Of a stretch of DNA of 62,215 nucleotides, positions 61,596 to 62,215 are shown one piece after another. Source of the DNA: Flavimaricola sp. (GTDB taxonomy: Bacteria > Pseudomonadota > Alphaproteobacteria > Rhodobacterales > Rhodobacteraceae); contig JAQWWH010000049.1 of the NCBI GenBank assembly GCA_029255105.1, positions 1 to 62,215 on the forward strand. The letters run 5' to 3'. Position 1 is the first letter of the stretch. Each line of letters opens with the position of its first letter. The translations under genes and the position numbers were made by a program. A model generated the notes under the pieces. That model did no database searches. It was not told where the DNA came from and saw nothing but the letters and a program-made list of their open reading frames with translations.

Positions 61596-61845
61596 GTCGG
61601 CGTGTCGCGCTTTCGGTTCTGCAGATTGACCTTGTCCAAGTGGCAATCTTGGGTCGGGAACACAGTGCCGCTCTCGACGGCTCTGTTGATGGCGTGGATG
61701 CCCCCTCCTGACGGCTTCAACAAAGCCGCGCAAAGGTGCCCCTTCATTGGGGCACCTTCTATCGTGATGAGCAGGCTGAAGCAGGCATTCATCCAGACTT
61801 ACAAATCGCCAGGTTGGAATAGCCGCCCCGACGCAACCTTGCGTT
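61596..61845. other. Spacer between convergent aminotransferase and surface-protein genes
   Basis: 250 bases. Apart from the terminator hairpin at 61733 nothing is seen. Confidence 0.4.
61733..61758. terminator. Bidirectional terminator hairpin
   Basis: AAGGTGCCCC (61733-61742) pairs with GGGGCACCTT (61749-61758) around TTCATT: a 10-bp stem whose A/T ends give a short T or A run on either strand. It serves the convergent aminotransferase and surface-protein genes. Confidence 0.75.
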
Positions 61846-62215
61846 TTATTGAAGGATAAAGTCGCCCGTCACCGTTGTTGGCTGGCCATTATTGAAATCA
61901 CCGTTAATGATCGCACCCGCAACACCACCAGCAATGACATTGCTGCCGCCTGCATCGTAGAGCGTGCCGCTCAGGTCCACGTCAACCACAATGGTTTCAT
62001 TGAAATCGTTCGTCAGATTGCCCGTCATATCGGCGGTCAGGCTGGAACCAGCCATATTGCCAGCCACATTCAAAGTTCCAGGAAGGTCTTGGAAATATTC
62101 GCTCACATTGTTTTGAATGATGAACTGCGCGAAATCTCCGGCGGTTCCGGTCACTGCGCCGCCGTCAAAGTCAACAGACACCGACAGGTTTCCAACGGCC
62201 GCATTTGTGCTGTTA
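61846..62215 (-). CDS. C-terminal part of a beta-rich, probable surface protein (TbpB-like pattern), cut by window edge
   Basis: At least 123 residues; the frame is open to the window edge, so the start lies beyond it. The sequence is rich in Gly, Asn, Thr and Val with alternating beta-strand patterns: VDFDGGAVTGTAGDF, NVAGNMAGSSLTADMTGNL, IVVDVDLSGTLYDAGGSNVIAG and TTVTGDFILQ at the end. This looks like the barrel domain of transferrin-binding-protein-like or other surface lipoproteins, where GxxG-type turns and a final short strand are usual. No family can be fixed from the fragment. It has no Cys. Confidence 0.55.
   Translation of the reverse strand, partial: NSTNAAVGNLSVSVDFDGGAVTGTAGDFAQFIIQNNVSEYFQDLPGTLNVAGNMAGSSLTADMTGNLTNDFNETIVVDVDLSGTLYDAGGSNVIAGGVAGAIINGDFNNGQPTTVTGDFILQ

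Overview
The window (about 62 kb, high GC) looks like an alphaproteobacterial chromosome segment, most probably from the Rhodobacteraceae / Roseobacter group. The reasons are the gene families (MocD/MocE-type oxygenase parts, many ABC uptake systems for sugars and polyamines), the dense operons with 1 or 4 base start-stop overlaps, and a decayed light-harvesting pucBA pair at the left edge. That pair implies an ancestor that made bacteriochlorophyll antennae. No rRNA, tRNA, CRISPR array, integrase or intact transposase was seen.

Layout. (1) 357-721: remains of pucB-pucA. (2) 852-8235: a rhizopine-like (moc-like) locus with an RbsABC-type transporter, a MocC-like TIM-barrel protein, a LacI-family regulator, a MocD-like di-iron membrane oxygenase, a MocE-like Rieske ferredoxin and an odd PanB-like protein. 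Three copies of a 16-base operator-like sequence lie at its two promoters. (3) 8326-20179: a surface polysaccharide / envelope region with a PgaB-like protein, a transglycosylase-like protein, a GH18-CE4-GT2 synthase, a Tat-exported DUF3131 protein, a secreted protein with Fam20-kinase-like motifs, a membrane-bound LuxR-type protein, a cytochrome b561 and a PepSY protein. (4) 20832-35562: a large carbohydrate catabolic locus with a MalEFGK-type transporter, BtpA/SgcQ and M42/SgcX homologues, FGGY kinase, SIS isomerase, creatininase-family protein, aldo/keto reductase, two RbsD/FucU proteins and two ribokinase-like kinases. It has no regulator gene of its own. (5) 35675-43957: a third sugar locus (RbsA, RbsC, Gfo/Idh/MocA oxidoreductase, binding protein, IolE-like TIM barrel), divergent from a ROK regulator that is coupled to a signal-less copy of the binding protein. 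(6) 44052-53041: PotABCD-type transporter in one operon with a dimethylamine-dehydrogenase-like flavoenzyme and a nitrilase-family amidase, facing an ArgE-like deacetylase and a LysR regulator. (7) 53267-62215: O-acyltransferase with SGNH domain, a hexanucleotide repeat, an MFS transporter, a quinone-oxidoreductase-like MDR enzyme, the DUF4956-VTC pair, a class III aminotransferase, and the C-terminal end of a probable surface protein.

How it works together. Most of the window is accessory scavenging capacity: four ABC importers, each next to the enzymes expected to oxidise, isomerise, phosphorylate or deacylate what is imported. Region 2 fits uptake and oxidative O-demethylation of a methylated inositol- or sugar-like compound. 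Region 4 fits uptake of an unidentified sugar followed by mutarotation, oxidation or isomerisation, phosphorylation and perhaps an aldol-type cleavage. Region 6 fits uptake and N-demethylation or deacylation of a small amine. All substrates are inferred from gene families and context only.
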